64,000 nucleotides of DNA from Clarireedia homoeocarpa (Eukaryota > Ascomycota > Leotiomycetes > Helotiales > Rutstroemiaceae): assembly GCA_001465935.1 (NCBI GenBank), contig LNKV01000049.1, forward strand, positions 207,492 through 271,491, written 5' to 3'. Below are positions 1-8,815 of the stretch, piece after piece; position 1 is the first letter of the stretch, and each line of letters begins with the position of its first letter. Position numbers and translations under genes: made by a program. The notes beneath the pieces are model-generated. The model ran no database searches and was not told the origin of the DNA. It worked only from the letters and a program-made list of their open reading frames with translations.

Positions 1-14
1 TTTTGCTATTACCA

Positions 15-1111
15 ATGCAAAGAACCTCAATTATTCGTTGCCTTACTACATTAACTTCGATAGCTCAGTCTTCTACATCGCTCCGATTTCCTCACTGGAA
101 ACCTCCCCAGCAGAAACCCAATTGCAACTACCAATCCCCTTACCTATCCAAACCCAGATTTTACACCACTTCTAAGCACGTCCCTAACATGGCTCCCCAA
201 GCTTTCGCCGAGCAGAACACGGCTGTCATCACCGGCGGTGCATCGGGCATCGGATTTGCTCTCGCAAACAAATGTGCCAAGTATGGAATGAATATCCTCT
301 TAGTAGACAACAATGAAGGAAACCTAGCACTTGCACAAAAGCACCTCGCAGAGAAAACATCAAAAGACACGCAAGTGATAAAGAGTGTAGCAATTGATGT
401 TTCAAACCTAGACAATTGGGATAAGGTCAAAGCAGCTGTTGAGCAGGATTTCAATGGTACTCCAATCCAATCTTGCAATTACCAGACTGATGCTGACACT
501 TACCACCAGGTAAAATTCACCTATTGGCTCTCAATGCCGGCACATCCATGCGCGGAACATGGGCAACCCCCAACTCAGCTCAATATTTCCAGAAGATACT
601 CTCCGTCAACGTCTTCGGCATCATCAACGGAATCAACACTCTACTCCCATACGTTACCAAAGACAACACACCAAGCTCCATCATCATCACAGGCAGTAAA
701 CAAGGAATCACTAACCCACCGGGAAACCCCGCCTACAACGCTAGCAAAGCGGCCGTCAAGACACTTGCAGAACATTTATCCTTCGACCTCGCAAAATCTC
801 ATCCAAGTATAAGTACGCATTTGCTAGTTCCGGGATGGACGCATACGGGTATGACGGGTGGGAACTCGTTTCAAGAGACGACGAAGCCGAAGGGTGCGTG
901 GTCGCCGGAACAGGTGGTGGATTATTTGGAGGGGAAGATCGGAGAGGGAAAGTTCTATGTTATTTGTCCGGATGGGGATGTAACGGAGGAGATGGATAAG
1001 AAGAGGATGCTGTGGAATGCCAGAGACTTGGTTGAGGAGAGACAGCCGTTGAGTAGATGGAGGGAGGGATATAAGGGGGAGTTTGAGGAGTTTATGAAGA
1101 AGGATTTGTAA
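15..1111 (+). CDS. Short-chain dehydrogenase/reductase, possible mitochondrial presequence
   Basis: NAD(P)-dependent oxidoreductase of the classical SDR family; substrate unknown. Two exons (15-456, 510-1111) join in phase to 347 aa. The Rossmann glycine motif TGGASGIG lies shortly after the second Met. LNAG stands for the usual NNAG, a catalytic serine lies in IIITGSKQG, and the active-site motif is YNASK. The intron (457-509, 53 nt) restores the DFNG|KIHLLALNAG junction. Two in-frame starts exist. Met at 15 adds 58 residues rich in R, S and T with no D or E before MAPQAFAE, typical of a mitochondrial targeting peptide, with RFYT as a possible cleavage site. Met at 189 would give a 289-aa cytosolic form of normal SDR size. 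Only 14 nt lie upstream in the window, so the true 5' end may be outside. Family confident, substrate unknown. Confidence 0.85.
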
Positions 1112-2581
1112 GGGGTTGAATAGTGTTTTGTGTCGATGACTGCAACACCCCAGAAGTGAGTAGCTTTGGGTGATCCTGATAATACTCCTACTTGCATAGC
1201 TGTTCGCAATGATGAAAGGACCGACAGACGTCTTTGGGAAATACTTAAGTGTTCAAAGGCTGCTCTCATTTATAAGTTCGTGACTTGGAGCATGAATCTC
1301 AATTTCAGATAAAAAGCTCCAGAAGCCATGATACTGTGACTATGTGTATCATCCTTGCGCCATCTCTCATTCACGTAATAATCTCCAATCAAGTTACAAC
1401 AGGGTAATGGTTGTGGATACAGAGTGGACTCTAGAAGTCCAGGGATATTGCGTAATCTGCTCTTGGGAAACAGTATATGTAGACGAATTATGGGATTAGT
1501 AGACATGGAACAACCCACAAGAAAACCAAACCAGAAGAAATCAAATGGGAATTGGAGGTTGGCGGGAATATCATTTCTATTGATAACGCGATCTATGAAT
1601 AGTGAGTATCATGTTTTGACCTTGATGTTGTGGATAATTGACGGAGAGGGAAAAGCGAAAATGTAGAAATGGCAACAGTGATCATAGAAGAAGCGCCATG
1701 CATCGTGGACTTATCAAGACACTCTCACCAATCGGTGTAGAGGGTATGTTTAGAATCGAGCGGAATTTAATCCAAATCGGGTCAAGCCATGGACACTTCA
1801 TACCGCTCCATTCTAGAGAAAGCTCAAGTGAATGAATGGTGATGAATGATGCATAGAAGGTGCAGATCAAGGCACCGAATCGTTAGGAAATACGAAAACT
1901 ATTCGGTATCAGAACCAGGTCCATCAATGAAAGACCGTATAGGGACTTGAAACAGATCGATACAGTCGACTACTATACATACGGGGGTAAAGGAAGTATA
2001 AAAAGACCTTTATGCCACGATACATCGCAACTATTTCTGAAATATTCTTGTATACTACACTGTTCGTACGGAGGACGACTCGCCTGGCCATGTGTGTAAT
2101 ATGCTCATTTCCTTCTCCTTCGAGCTGCATCAGATGCACCATCTTATCTCTGGGCTTCGACAGCGGAGGGTAGACATATTGAGTACTGAGGAGTTGAGTA
2201 TTTTGTGTTGCCCAGATAGAGAATGGCTTGAGGATGTTTTCTGGATGTGAAAGCACGCATCTCTAGCTCTATGCAAAGCTCCGCTTGGGTAAAAAAGCCC
2301 ATGTGCAATCGTACGGTCGTATGGCTATATTGGTTTTGGGGGCAGAAGGAAGCTCTGTGTAACTTAACATTGTCGAGCTAAAGTTCTCGAGTTGATGAAC
2401 CAGCAACACACATTCCAAACTGATGGGCTTTTAGTAAGGAAACAACAGGTTACAAGTCTGCAAGTCATTATTGTAACGATTATATTTAGAAGAACAGAAA
2501 AACCAGTTTTAATATGCAGCACTGTACTTGTGCTCTTCTTTTCTTCCTTGACCAATGTCAACCCCAGTCTCTCTCCTCAGC
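1112..2581. other. Intergenic, no supported gene
   Basis: Region between the convergent SDR (+) and FMN-binding (-) genes. The open frames here are short, lack recognisable motifs and lie in mixed-composition DNA, so none is called. It presumably holds both 3' untranslated regions. Confidence 0.6.
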
Positions 2582-3631
2582 CTACTCACTAGCAGCAGCT
2601 TTACTTCCTTCTTCTCCGATCTTATTCTTTTCCTTAACAAAACTAGTGATATGATCATGACTCTTCACGTCACCAGCGCGGTTATCGGGACTAGCAATAG
2701 GTACGCCATATTGGATTGACGCCGGGAGTACCCCGATCCAGGTCTTTTCGCGCAGTTTCTCGTCTTTCAGGTCGTGGCGATCGTCGTGTGGTGGGCCGCT
2801 CCGGATCTTGGCTGAAGCAGAGATAGGGGTAATGCGGAGGATCTGGATGGGAAGTGTTAGTGATGGGGATAGAAAGGAATTAATGTATGAATGGGTATGT
2901 TTCAATGTTTGGCTGAAAAGCTCATGACCAACGGTGTGTTAAGTAAGGTGAACAAACCTGTGTCGTGGTCATCTCCGTCTTGTTCGGTGGTACTCTTGTA
3001 TGCTCCCATCTTCCTTCAACAACGCTATTAGTGGTTCGTTCCATCGCCCACTAAAACATATGGGGTCAGTCGAGTTCCCGAACAACTGCACGTCTTCTCC
3101 CTATGAAGCTTGACCGCGCCAATGACTCACCAATTTCTCATCCACATCTTCCACCACTTTAGCATAACCCTGCATAACCACACTTCTGTAGTTATAGCTA
3201 TGATTATTTGGCGTCAAAGCCAGCACCACCCCGTCAAAAAGCGTGGCCGAGATTGTCATCGGCATTCCCTCTTCCTCTCCGGTGGCCGTCTTTCCCATCC
3301 TCATTAATCTGGAGCTCACATATCCGTGGAGATACAGATCTAGAGATTCGGATAGAGGAGCATCGGGTGATGAATATGAGCCCATGAACCCAAGCATAGG
3401 AAGAAGTGCGGGGAAGGGATCTGATGAATCTGGTGTTGCGAAGGAGACATGAAGAATGGGTGATGTGTTGATTATGTTGTGGATGGTTTCAAAGTCATAT
3501 TTTGCTAGGTACAGTTAGCGCTTGACTCTTTCCCAAACGAAGAAATAGGGGTGTTATCAACCGCGGGGTTTGTAGCGATTGACCGTGTTACGGGGTGTCT
3601 TGGAATAGCTTGGTGAGTCGACGTCGCCCAT
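2582..3631 (-). CDS. FMN-binding split-barrel (pyridoxamine 5'-phosphate oxidase-like) protein
   Basis: Flavin-nucleotide-binding protein of the PNPOx-like split-barrel superfamily, the group often annotated as 'flavin-nucleotide-binding' in fungi; physiological substrate unknown. Four exons on the minus strand (3631-3562, 3504-3131, 3050-2958, 2842-2582) give 265 aa. The N-terminus reads MGDVDSPSYSKTPRNTVNR, then HNIINTSPILHVSF and PMLGFMGSYSSPDAPL. The barrel core SATLFDGVVLALTPNNHSYN and YRSVVMQGYAKVV is typical of the family, followed by EGRWEHTRVPPNKTEM and the C-terminal ITPISASAKIRSGPPHDD block. Introns (57, 80, 115 nt) all have GT-AG ends and keep phase. Length fits the fungal family. 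Cytosolic location is assumed because no signal peptide is visible. Confidence 0.85.
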
Positions 3632-4754
3632 CTTGAAGCATATGACTAGAGTTTGGTCAAGTCTGAACGGGTTTTTGGATGCATTTAAAGCTCAGAAGAG
3701 GTAAATTCTTAGTCTTATATACATGTTGCTGCAAATTTCGTGACTCACAAAGGTCGGTATTCTTCGAACGAGGAGGTAAATCACGTGTAGACTGCGGGGC
3801 CCAGGTTATTACCGTCTTAGGAATGTCTTTCCGAGTATGAGGATACTTGCGGATGCGGGTTCAGGGCGCCAATCATGCTAGCCTGGTTATGCAGCAGCGT
3901 TGACGACGTTGGTGTGATGAATTCGTTATTTTCCTTTTCAGTCATGTTTCTTGACATAAAACCACAAGATATGTAAGGGGAAGTGTCCAAATGAAATATG
4001 TGCGACGCAGTGGACCAAGTCCCCCTAATACATCCAACGATGTAAATCGTGGGCCAATCGAATTCATTGCCGGATTATGCACGTATGTTCGTGAAGTATT
4101 ACAAGAATAAATTCTATCTGGCTGAAAAGTCTGGTCTATATGCAACGGGTGGTATCGTCGTTTTCTCGGCTTTCAACACGACTTTCGGACAGGTTATAAC
4201 ACGCTGCTCGGTTGCATTTGAAGACCTCCTGTTGCCAAGCGCGACGAGTTTCCTGTGACTTCGAGAATAGGCATTGCAGCAACTGAGTAGAACTAGTCGA
4301 CCTTGGCAGTGGGCTCGAAGATAGTCTCTCGAAGGGTTGAATGCGATGAACGAGGAAGACAAGCTTCAGAAGAAGCTTAGACGAGCCGACTCTGTTGGAC
4401 TTGGCTGCTATGACTCCAAGTCGCTGTATCTTTTTCAATTGCAGCGCAATAACATACTGAAGAAAAGGAAGGGAATTTTCGAAGCATAAAGTTGTTGGAT
4501 ATCATTTATGGTGACCATGGAAGGCGAACAATTACTCATATTTGCAAGTCTTTATGCGCTACCACGGCATTTCAAGTATACTTAGTATTCTTAGCCTACA
4601 GTTGTATTGTAATGACTACAAAAAAAAGTCCATCCTCAATCAAATTGAGAGTTTGAGAATCTTCATGATTGACCTAACATTGATGCTACTTCGTCATTTT
4701 CTTATTATTACTACAGTTTATATACATTTATATACATCATAAGAGCATATCAAG
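3632..4754. other. Intergenic, no supported gene
   Basis: Upstream of the FMN-binding gene. A TGACTCA heptamer at 3741-3747 lies about 110 bp above its start; this may be chance. A 47-codon plus-strand ORF at 4346-4489 (MNEEDKLQKKLRRADSVGLG...) looks mildly coding-like but matches no family I know and has no long extension, so it is noted without a call. The last 300 bp are AT-rich. Confidence 0.5.
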
Positions 4755-4855
4755 GCCTTTGTGGCGCAGTGGTAACGCGTTTCACTTGTACTAAACTGGC
4801 ATTTAGCCTAAATAGGCAATGAAAAGATTCCCTAGTTCGAATCTGGGCGGAGGCA
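4755..4855 (+). tRNA. tRNA-Thr (anticodon TGT) with 28-nt intron
   Basis: Complete cloverleaf read by eye. The acceptor stem GCCTTTG pairs with CGGAGGC (two G-U pairs), with discriminator A. The D arm has a GCG/CGC stem, and the anticodon stem TTTCA pairs with TGAAA. The loop is CTTGTA plus A with anticodon TGT, decoding ACA. The T arm is CCTAG/CTGGG around TTCGAAT. The intron at 4791-4818 sits at the canonical position after nucleotide 37. The mature tRNA would be 73 nt before CCA addition. The 3-bp D stem and G-U pairs make the fold slightly weak but plausible. Its 3' part is repeated just downstream. Confidence 0.88.
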
Positions 4856-4987
4856 TTGATTTTTGCTATTTTATATATTTCGTAACACTTTTGGTCTTGC
4901 GGTAGTTCGAATCTGGGCAGAGGTTTTTGAATTTTGCTGTATTATATCTTTTGCAATGTTGGTCTTTGCGGAGATATTGACTTTTAC
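4833..4987 (+). repeat. Tandem duplication of the tRNA 3' end and its flank
   Basis: The T-arm/acceptor segment beginning TAGTTCGAATCTGGGC at 4833, with its downstream flank (TTGATTTTTGCTAT..., ...TTGGTCTTGCGG), recurs from 4903 with moderate divergence, giving a 70-nt unit. A third partial copy of the flank only (GCGGAGATATTGACTTTTACTAT, similar to GCGGAGGCATTGATTTTTGCTAT) begins near 4968 and is cut off by the inverted-repeat element at 4988. The second copy lacks the 5' half, so it cannot make a tRNA. Confidence 0.7.
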
Positions 4988-5068
4988 TATCCCTTGACTG
5001 CTTGCTATAAGCGCCTTTCCCCACCTCATTTTTAGTACGGGCGTAAAGTTTTGGCAGTCAAGGGGATA
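4988..5068. mobile_element. MITE-like inverted-repeat element, copy 1
   Basis: An 81-bp element with terminal inverted repeats TATCCCTTGACTGC and GGCAGTCAAGGGGATA and a central TTTCCCCACCTCATTTTTAG core. The same termini and core recur at 7474-7550, so this is a dispersed family. If the outermost TA is the target-site duplication, the pattern fits a Tc1/mariner-derived miniature element. It has no coding capacity and abuts the tRNA-tail repeats. Confidence 0.65.
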
Positions 5069-5710
5069 TCTCTCTATGAACAAAGGTTAAAGTTTTAGGT
5101 GGCAAGATGCAGAAAAAAGTAAAAGACCCTGAATATTTCCCGAATATTATATATATTAATTACTTTTTTGTTTTGAAAGACAATAGTGAATACAGGAACT
5201 TCTCTTAACAGCGACATCGTCGAATAAATATGAATTGGTCTGTTGACCTACAGACTTATTATACTTTGAGGTATACTTTCCCTCGAACGCCTCAATGTAT
5301 ACATAGACAGGCTCTCTGTAACTAGTAAGATTGGACTACTCAAAGTTCCTTTACATGAACAGAGCTCGAAGGCGACCGGATAGTGAGCATGATTATTTGT
5401 GGCAACTGCCAACTATGTCTATGATACAAACAAGTAAGCAAGCCACAAACAATACTTGCCGAAGATTTTCTTCAAGTTGAACGAAAATCCAATCTAGACG
5501 TTAAGATATTGTGGGGAAGTGTATCTCCGAGAGTCTAACATTAGCAACACCGTTAAGAACTTCCCTGCCGTACAGATATGCGCAACTTGTCGGATTCCGA
5601 AACGGTCTTACTATCTACCCCGGATGCGATGACGGAGCTTTAAATCGAACAATATAGCTCGTTCGGGGCAAGGATCAACACTCAAGACCCGTTATCAAGA
5701 AATTTCTAAG

Positions 5711-6070
5711 CTAGTCAAGGAGAACTGAGTCCATATCTCGGGCAGAATTACCATTTTTGTTTTTTTCATTTTCCTCGATTTGTCCAATCGAACCCGTTAA
5801 AGGGGCCCTATGTGACAGGAGTTGACGTCGGTCTGCATAGGAACTGGATTTTCGCCACTTGTCGACTGGGGTTGCAATGACCAAAAGCTTCTTTTTGAGG
5901 CTTGACGACCATAATGTATGGTACCTTTGCCGTACCCGATAAATATCGATGAGGTGGTATTCGGGTTCTTCGTTCCATCGTACCTTGTATGGTTCCTGCT
6001 TTGAGATTATTTCGATAGTCACGGTGACCGTGCATACGATGTTCTTAGTCCTTGCAATAACTGCGCCCAT
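5711..6070 (-). CDS. Orphan ORF, 119 aa, unknown
   Basis: Uninterrupted ATG-initiated frame, basic, with a hydrophobic patch near LKKKLLVIATPVDKW and a charged C-terminus. I do not recognise any family. No splice extension was evident. The position, near another orphan ORF and mobile-element relics, suggests either a lineage-specific gene or chance/decayed coding sequence. Confidence 0.25.
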   Translation of the reverse strand: MGAVIARTKNIVCTVTVTIEIISKQEPYKVRWNEEPEYHLIDIYRVRQRYHTLWSSSLKKKLLVIATPVDKWRKSSSYADRRQLLSHRAPLTGSIGQIEENEKNKNGNSARDMDSVLLD

Positions 6071-6245
6071 CTAGACCCTAATAGTTTCTGGGTGGTCTGA
6101 TATTGTGTCAGTCTCATACTGCTTGGTATCTATAATATATCTCTGATAAGTATAAGCCAAGTACTGGGAATATTTCGTGGCTTCCTTAGAAGCCACCGGT
6201 TATTGTTGAGCGCATCACAGCAAGTTTATGGGGGATATACGGGGC

Positions 6246-6551
6246 TCATAGGGTGTGCTTCATACGATACGCGCACCGACTACCATTTCGCTGCCGGAAT
6301 ACTGACAGGTTCTCTAAGTTAGGGTATAGACCAGGGGCGGGATGACCGCCAAAATCTACCGCCAGATAGTCATACATCATCGAATGTCTCCTTCTTCCCC
6401 AGAAGCATGGTAAGAATGCAACAACTTGCTGATCGTTCCCCGCCAGAAACTTCCCTCTATCCATGTACAGCTGAGCCAGAACTCGGTACGTGGCAAGTGC
6501 TGTGATATCCATGTCAGGGACCAACTGCTCTTCCCGGAGATTGGTCCTCAT
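6246..6551 (-). CDS. Orphan ORF, 101 aa, unknown
   Basis: ATG-initiated frame whose residue use looks protein-like (EEQLVPDMDITALATYRVL, FLPCFWGRR, YLAVDFGGHPAPGLYP). No family recognised, no signal peptide, and no convincing upstream exon. It may be the surviving part of a decayed gene or a small lineage-specific gene. Confidence 0.3.
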   Translation of the reverse strand: MRTNLREEQLVPDMDITALATYRVLAQLYMDRGKFLAGNDQQVVAFLPCFWGRRRHSMMYDYLAVDFGGHPAPGLYPNLENLSVFRQRNGSRCAYRMKHTL

Positions 6552-6805
6552 GCAGCCTTAAGTCTATATCAACGTTTGCATAAGAGGCACGGCTTTGTGA
6601 TCGACAGGTAAATTTCCAGAATTTAATGGAGCTTACTGTCGTTTCCTGAAGACTACTTGGCCTTGAGCAGCAAATGACGACGATATACCACCTACAGCTT
6701 GTTAATGGGAACAACATACCCAGTTGACATCATGCACGAAGAAGAAGCAAGTACTGATCCATGGTCGCGTTGAATGCTTGGAAGAAACCAGGTCCAAGAA
6801 AAAAG

Positions 6806-6811
6806 TATAAG
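6806..6811 (+). promoter_or_regulatory. Possible TATA box of the hydrophobin gene
   Basis: TATAAG about 130 bp upstream of the hydrophobin ATG, followed by a C/A-rich leader (TTCTTCACACAACCTTCAAA) of the kind found before strongly expressed fungal secreted-protein genes. The motif is short, so this is only suggestive. Confidence 0.3.
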
Positions 6812-6939
6812 ATGAGGAAACTCTCCTGGAGTTTGCACTCAGATCCATTATCATCAAAATCATCACACTCTACTCTACAATCCAAATATTCATCATCAAT
6901 TCAAGCGTTAAACAAAAAATTCTTCACACAACCTTCAAA

Positions 6940-7379
6940 ATGATCTTCCCAACAATCATCGCCTTCTCGGCTCTCATCACCTCCACACTCTCCATGCCCG
7001 CAGCTCTTTCTGCGCGCCAAGATGGTCTCTGCGCTTCTGGTACCCCCCAATGCTGCGATGTTGACGTCCTCAGCTTAGCTGCTCTCAATTGCGAGACACG
7101 TAAGTCTTCCATGTTCCAACTGCAACGCTACTCATTCAACCGCCCTTCTATCTTTCCCTCTCTGCATCTTAGACGCTAATACTATATACAGCACCAACTG
7201 TCCCCACCGATATCCCAAACTTCAACACCATCTGTTCCGACGTTGGCAAGGCCAATCTGTGTTGTCTCCTCCCTATTGTAAGTCTTAATCACTGCGAACA
7301 TTTACTCATGGATGATACTAACTTTGATATCCTTCAGTTGGAGCAAGGTCTTATCTGCACTTCTCCAGACGGATCATAG
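6940..7379 (+). CDS. Class II hydrophobin
   Basis: Small secreted amphipathic surface protein that self-assembles at air-water or wall interfaces. Three exons (6940-7099, 7192-7277, 7338-7379) give 95 aa. Residues 1 to about 18 form a signal peptide (MIFPTIIAFSALITSTLS). The eight cysteines are at about residues 31, 38, 39, 51, 68, 77, 78 and 89, giving C-X6-CC-X11-C-X16-C-X8-CC-X10-C. This matches class II spacing except that the first gap is shorter than the usual 9-10. Cores PQCCDVDVLSLAALNC and ICSDVGKANLCCLLPI are diagnostic. Introns (92 and 60 nt) have GT-AG ends. It is isolated from the housekeeping genes, with a MITE-like hairpin 95 bp after the stop. Confidence 0.93.
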
Positions 7380-7473
7380 ATCTCAGATCTTAGTCATGAT
7401 CGAGCACTATTGTCTCTATCGCACGGCTTAGCTATGGAGCTCATGTACAGTAATATTGTTTTATTAGGTGGAA

Positions 7474-7550
7474 TATCCCCTTGACTGCCATACGCGACTT
7501 CCTCACCTTATTTTTGGTGAGGTCGCGAGTAGTTGGCAGTCAAAGGGATA
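7474..7550. mobile_element. MITE-like inverted-repeat element, copy 2
   Basis: A 77-bp element with termini TATCCCCTTGACTGCCA and TTGGCAGTCAAAGGGATA. The inner arms CGCGACTTCCTCACC and GGTGAGGTCGCG extend the hairpin almost to the centre (TTATTTTT). It aligns over its whole length with 4988-5068. It is better preserved as a hairpin than copy 1, so it may be the younger insertion. It lies just downstream of the hydrophobin and could affect its 3' end. Confidence 0.7.
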
Positions 7551-7858
7551 GATCCTGTGTGGGGGTATACGATTATTGAGAATGAATTTTGAGATTTCAG
7601 AGGATGGAGGGTCAGGAAATGTAATTAAACCATAAAGCAACAATATCATTGATTAGATTTTGGCTCTCAACATCTGAACTTCCATTCATTATCTTTGAAG
7701 GAGAGTCATTCGATCCTTCTTGGTGAAGGTTTTCCTACACGTGATTAGGGAGAATATAGTACTTTTCTATATCGAACTCTCGTCAATTTGTACGTGCTTG
7801 AAGTCTAGGCAGAGCTAGATAAACTACAACGCTCACTAGAGCTTCCACTTCTCCGAAA

Positions 7859-8092
7859 ATCGGATCACCTCCACATTTCACGAGGCAAGCCAATTTCAGC
7901 AATTTCAGACATCTCAAGAGAGACCACGAGGAAGCTGCTCGGCAAAACAGGGAATATCTTGAGCGAGCACTATACTCGAGGGACTTGCTCTCCTTGGCTC
8001 AGGGATATTTGAGAGACAGTGATGTGGATTGAGAACTGTGGGAGAAGATCCCCCAGATACAGAAGACGCTCGAGGAAAGTTTCACTCAGTAA
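7859..8092 (+). pseudogene. Decayed coding remnant, unknown family
   Basis: One frame reads like protein for about 75 codons (RQANFSNFRHLKRDHEEA, REYLERALYSRDLL, ELWEKIPQIQKTLEES) with a single internal TGA after SDVD. No start or flanking exon is visible and the family is not recognised. It could be chance, but the helical, charged composition is unlike the surrounding non-coding DNA. Confidence 0.25.
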
Positions 8093-8815
8093 AGGCCTTG
8101 CATTTCCCATCTAGTGCGACAGTCAGTGGATAGTTCTAGGTTCATACTCATAATTAAACGCCGACAGATACAGCCTTAGCACAGCAGGCTTCTCTTTGGA
8201 ATCTCCCGCCACCACGAGAAATGATCTCAGCTTTCTAAGACCACGGATAGAGCGACTGCATCTTGCTAATAACATCTTTACCGGCCGTATATCGCGTTAG
8301 ATTGAGGGTAGATATTGTAAATAGTGGGGGGCTCCGGTTCCAATCAGACCCGAGATAATTCTTATCCACTTGAGGATGATCCTCCAAAGATTGAATGCAT
8401 TAGCAACCTTGCAATAGAGGAGACCGCTGATAGTTATGTGATAACAAAGACAGCTTTTGGAGCGGATCGGCTAGTTTGTATGGCTAGTTGTATGGCTACT
8501 TATTCGGCTCGGGCTTATCTAACCCAAGGCTGAGTTGAAGTGTTGGAGCGGGGTGGCACAAAAAACTCAATGTAATTGGTTGTCTGGTTTTAGCGAATAA
8601 TTTTGTTCCTGGTGCTGTTGACTCATGGAGGGGTTCCGACATTAATTTCGCCTCAACTGTGCCCATTTCGCACGAAACTTCTCTGCACAGATTACACAGG
8701 GTATTGCGCATTCGTACGGCCGACAATTCCGATAGCACAGGTTTACTCTTTATCCTCTGAGGATTTGGTGTTTCTACAAGACTTGGACGAGGCGCGAGCC
8801 CCCACTATCACCAAT
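8093..8815. other. Upstream region of the isoleucyl-tRNA synthetase gene
   Basis: No gene supported. A 69-codon open frame at 8324-8533 lacks recognisable motifs. The proximal part holds a TGACTCA site (listed separately). Confidence 0.5.
8619..8625. promoter_or_regulatory. Candidate Gcn4/CpcA response element
   Basis: Exact TGACTCA heptamer 197 bp upstream of the isoleucyl-tRNA synthetase start. Aminoacyl-tRNA synthetase genes are established targets of the bZIP amino-acid-starvation regulator (Gcn4/CPC1/CpcA). TGACTCA or its complement is expected several times in 64 kb by chance, so position is the main support. Confidence 0.4.

Larger units (their letters stand above)
5069..6939. other. 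Gene-poor stretch with two orphan ORFs
   Basis: Between the first inverted-repeat element and the hydrophobin. It contains two minus-strand ORFs (5711-6070 and 6246-6551, listed separately with low confidence) and otherwise AT-leaning sequence with no recognisable motif. The last 150 bp should be the hydrophobin promoter. Confidence 0.5.

Noticed and set aside
4346..4489. 47-codon plus-strand ORF (MNEEDKLQKKLRRADSVG...)
   Set aside because: Short, single exon, no similarity recognised; could be chance.
4903..4925. Second tRNA gene
   Set aside because: Only the T arm and acceptor 3' end are present; there is no D arm or anticodon arm.
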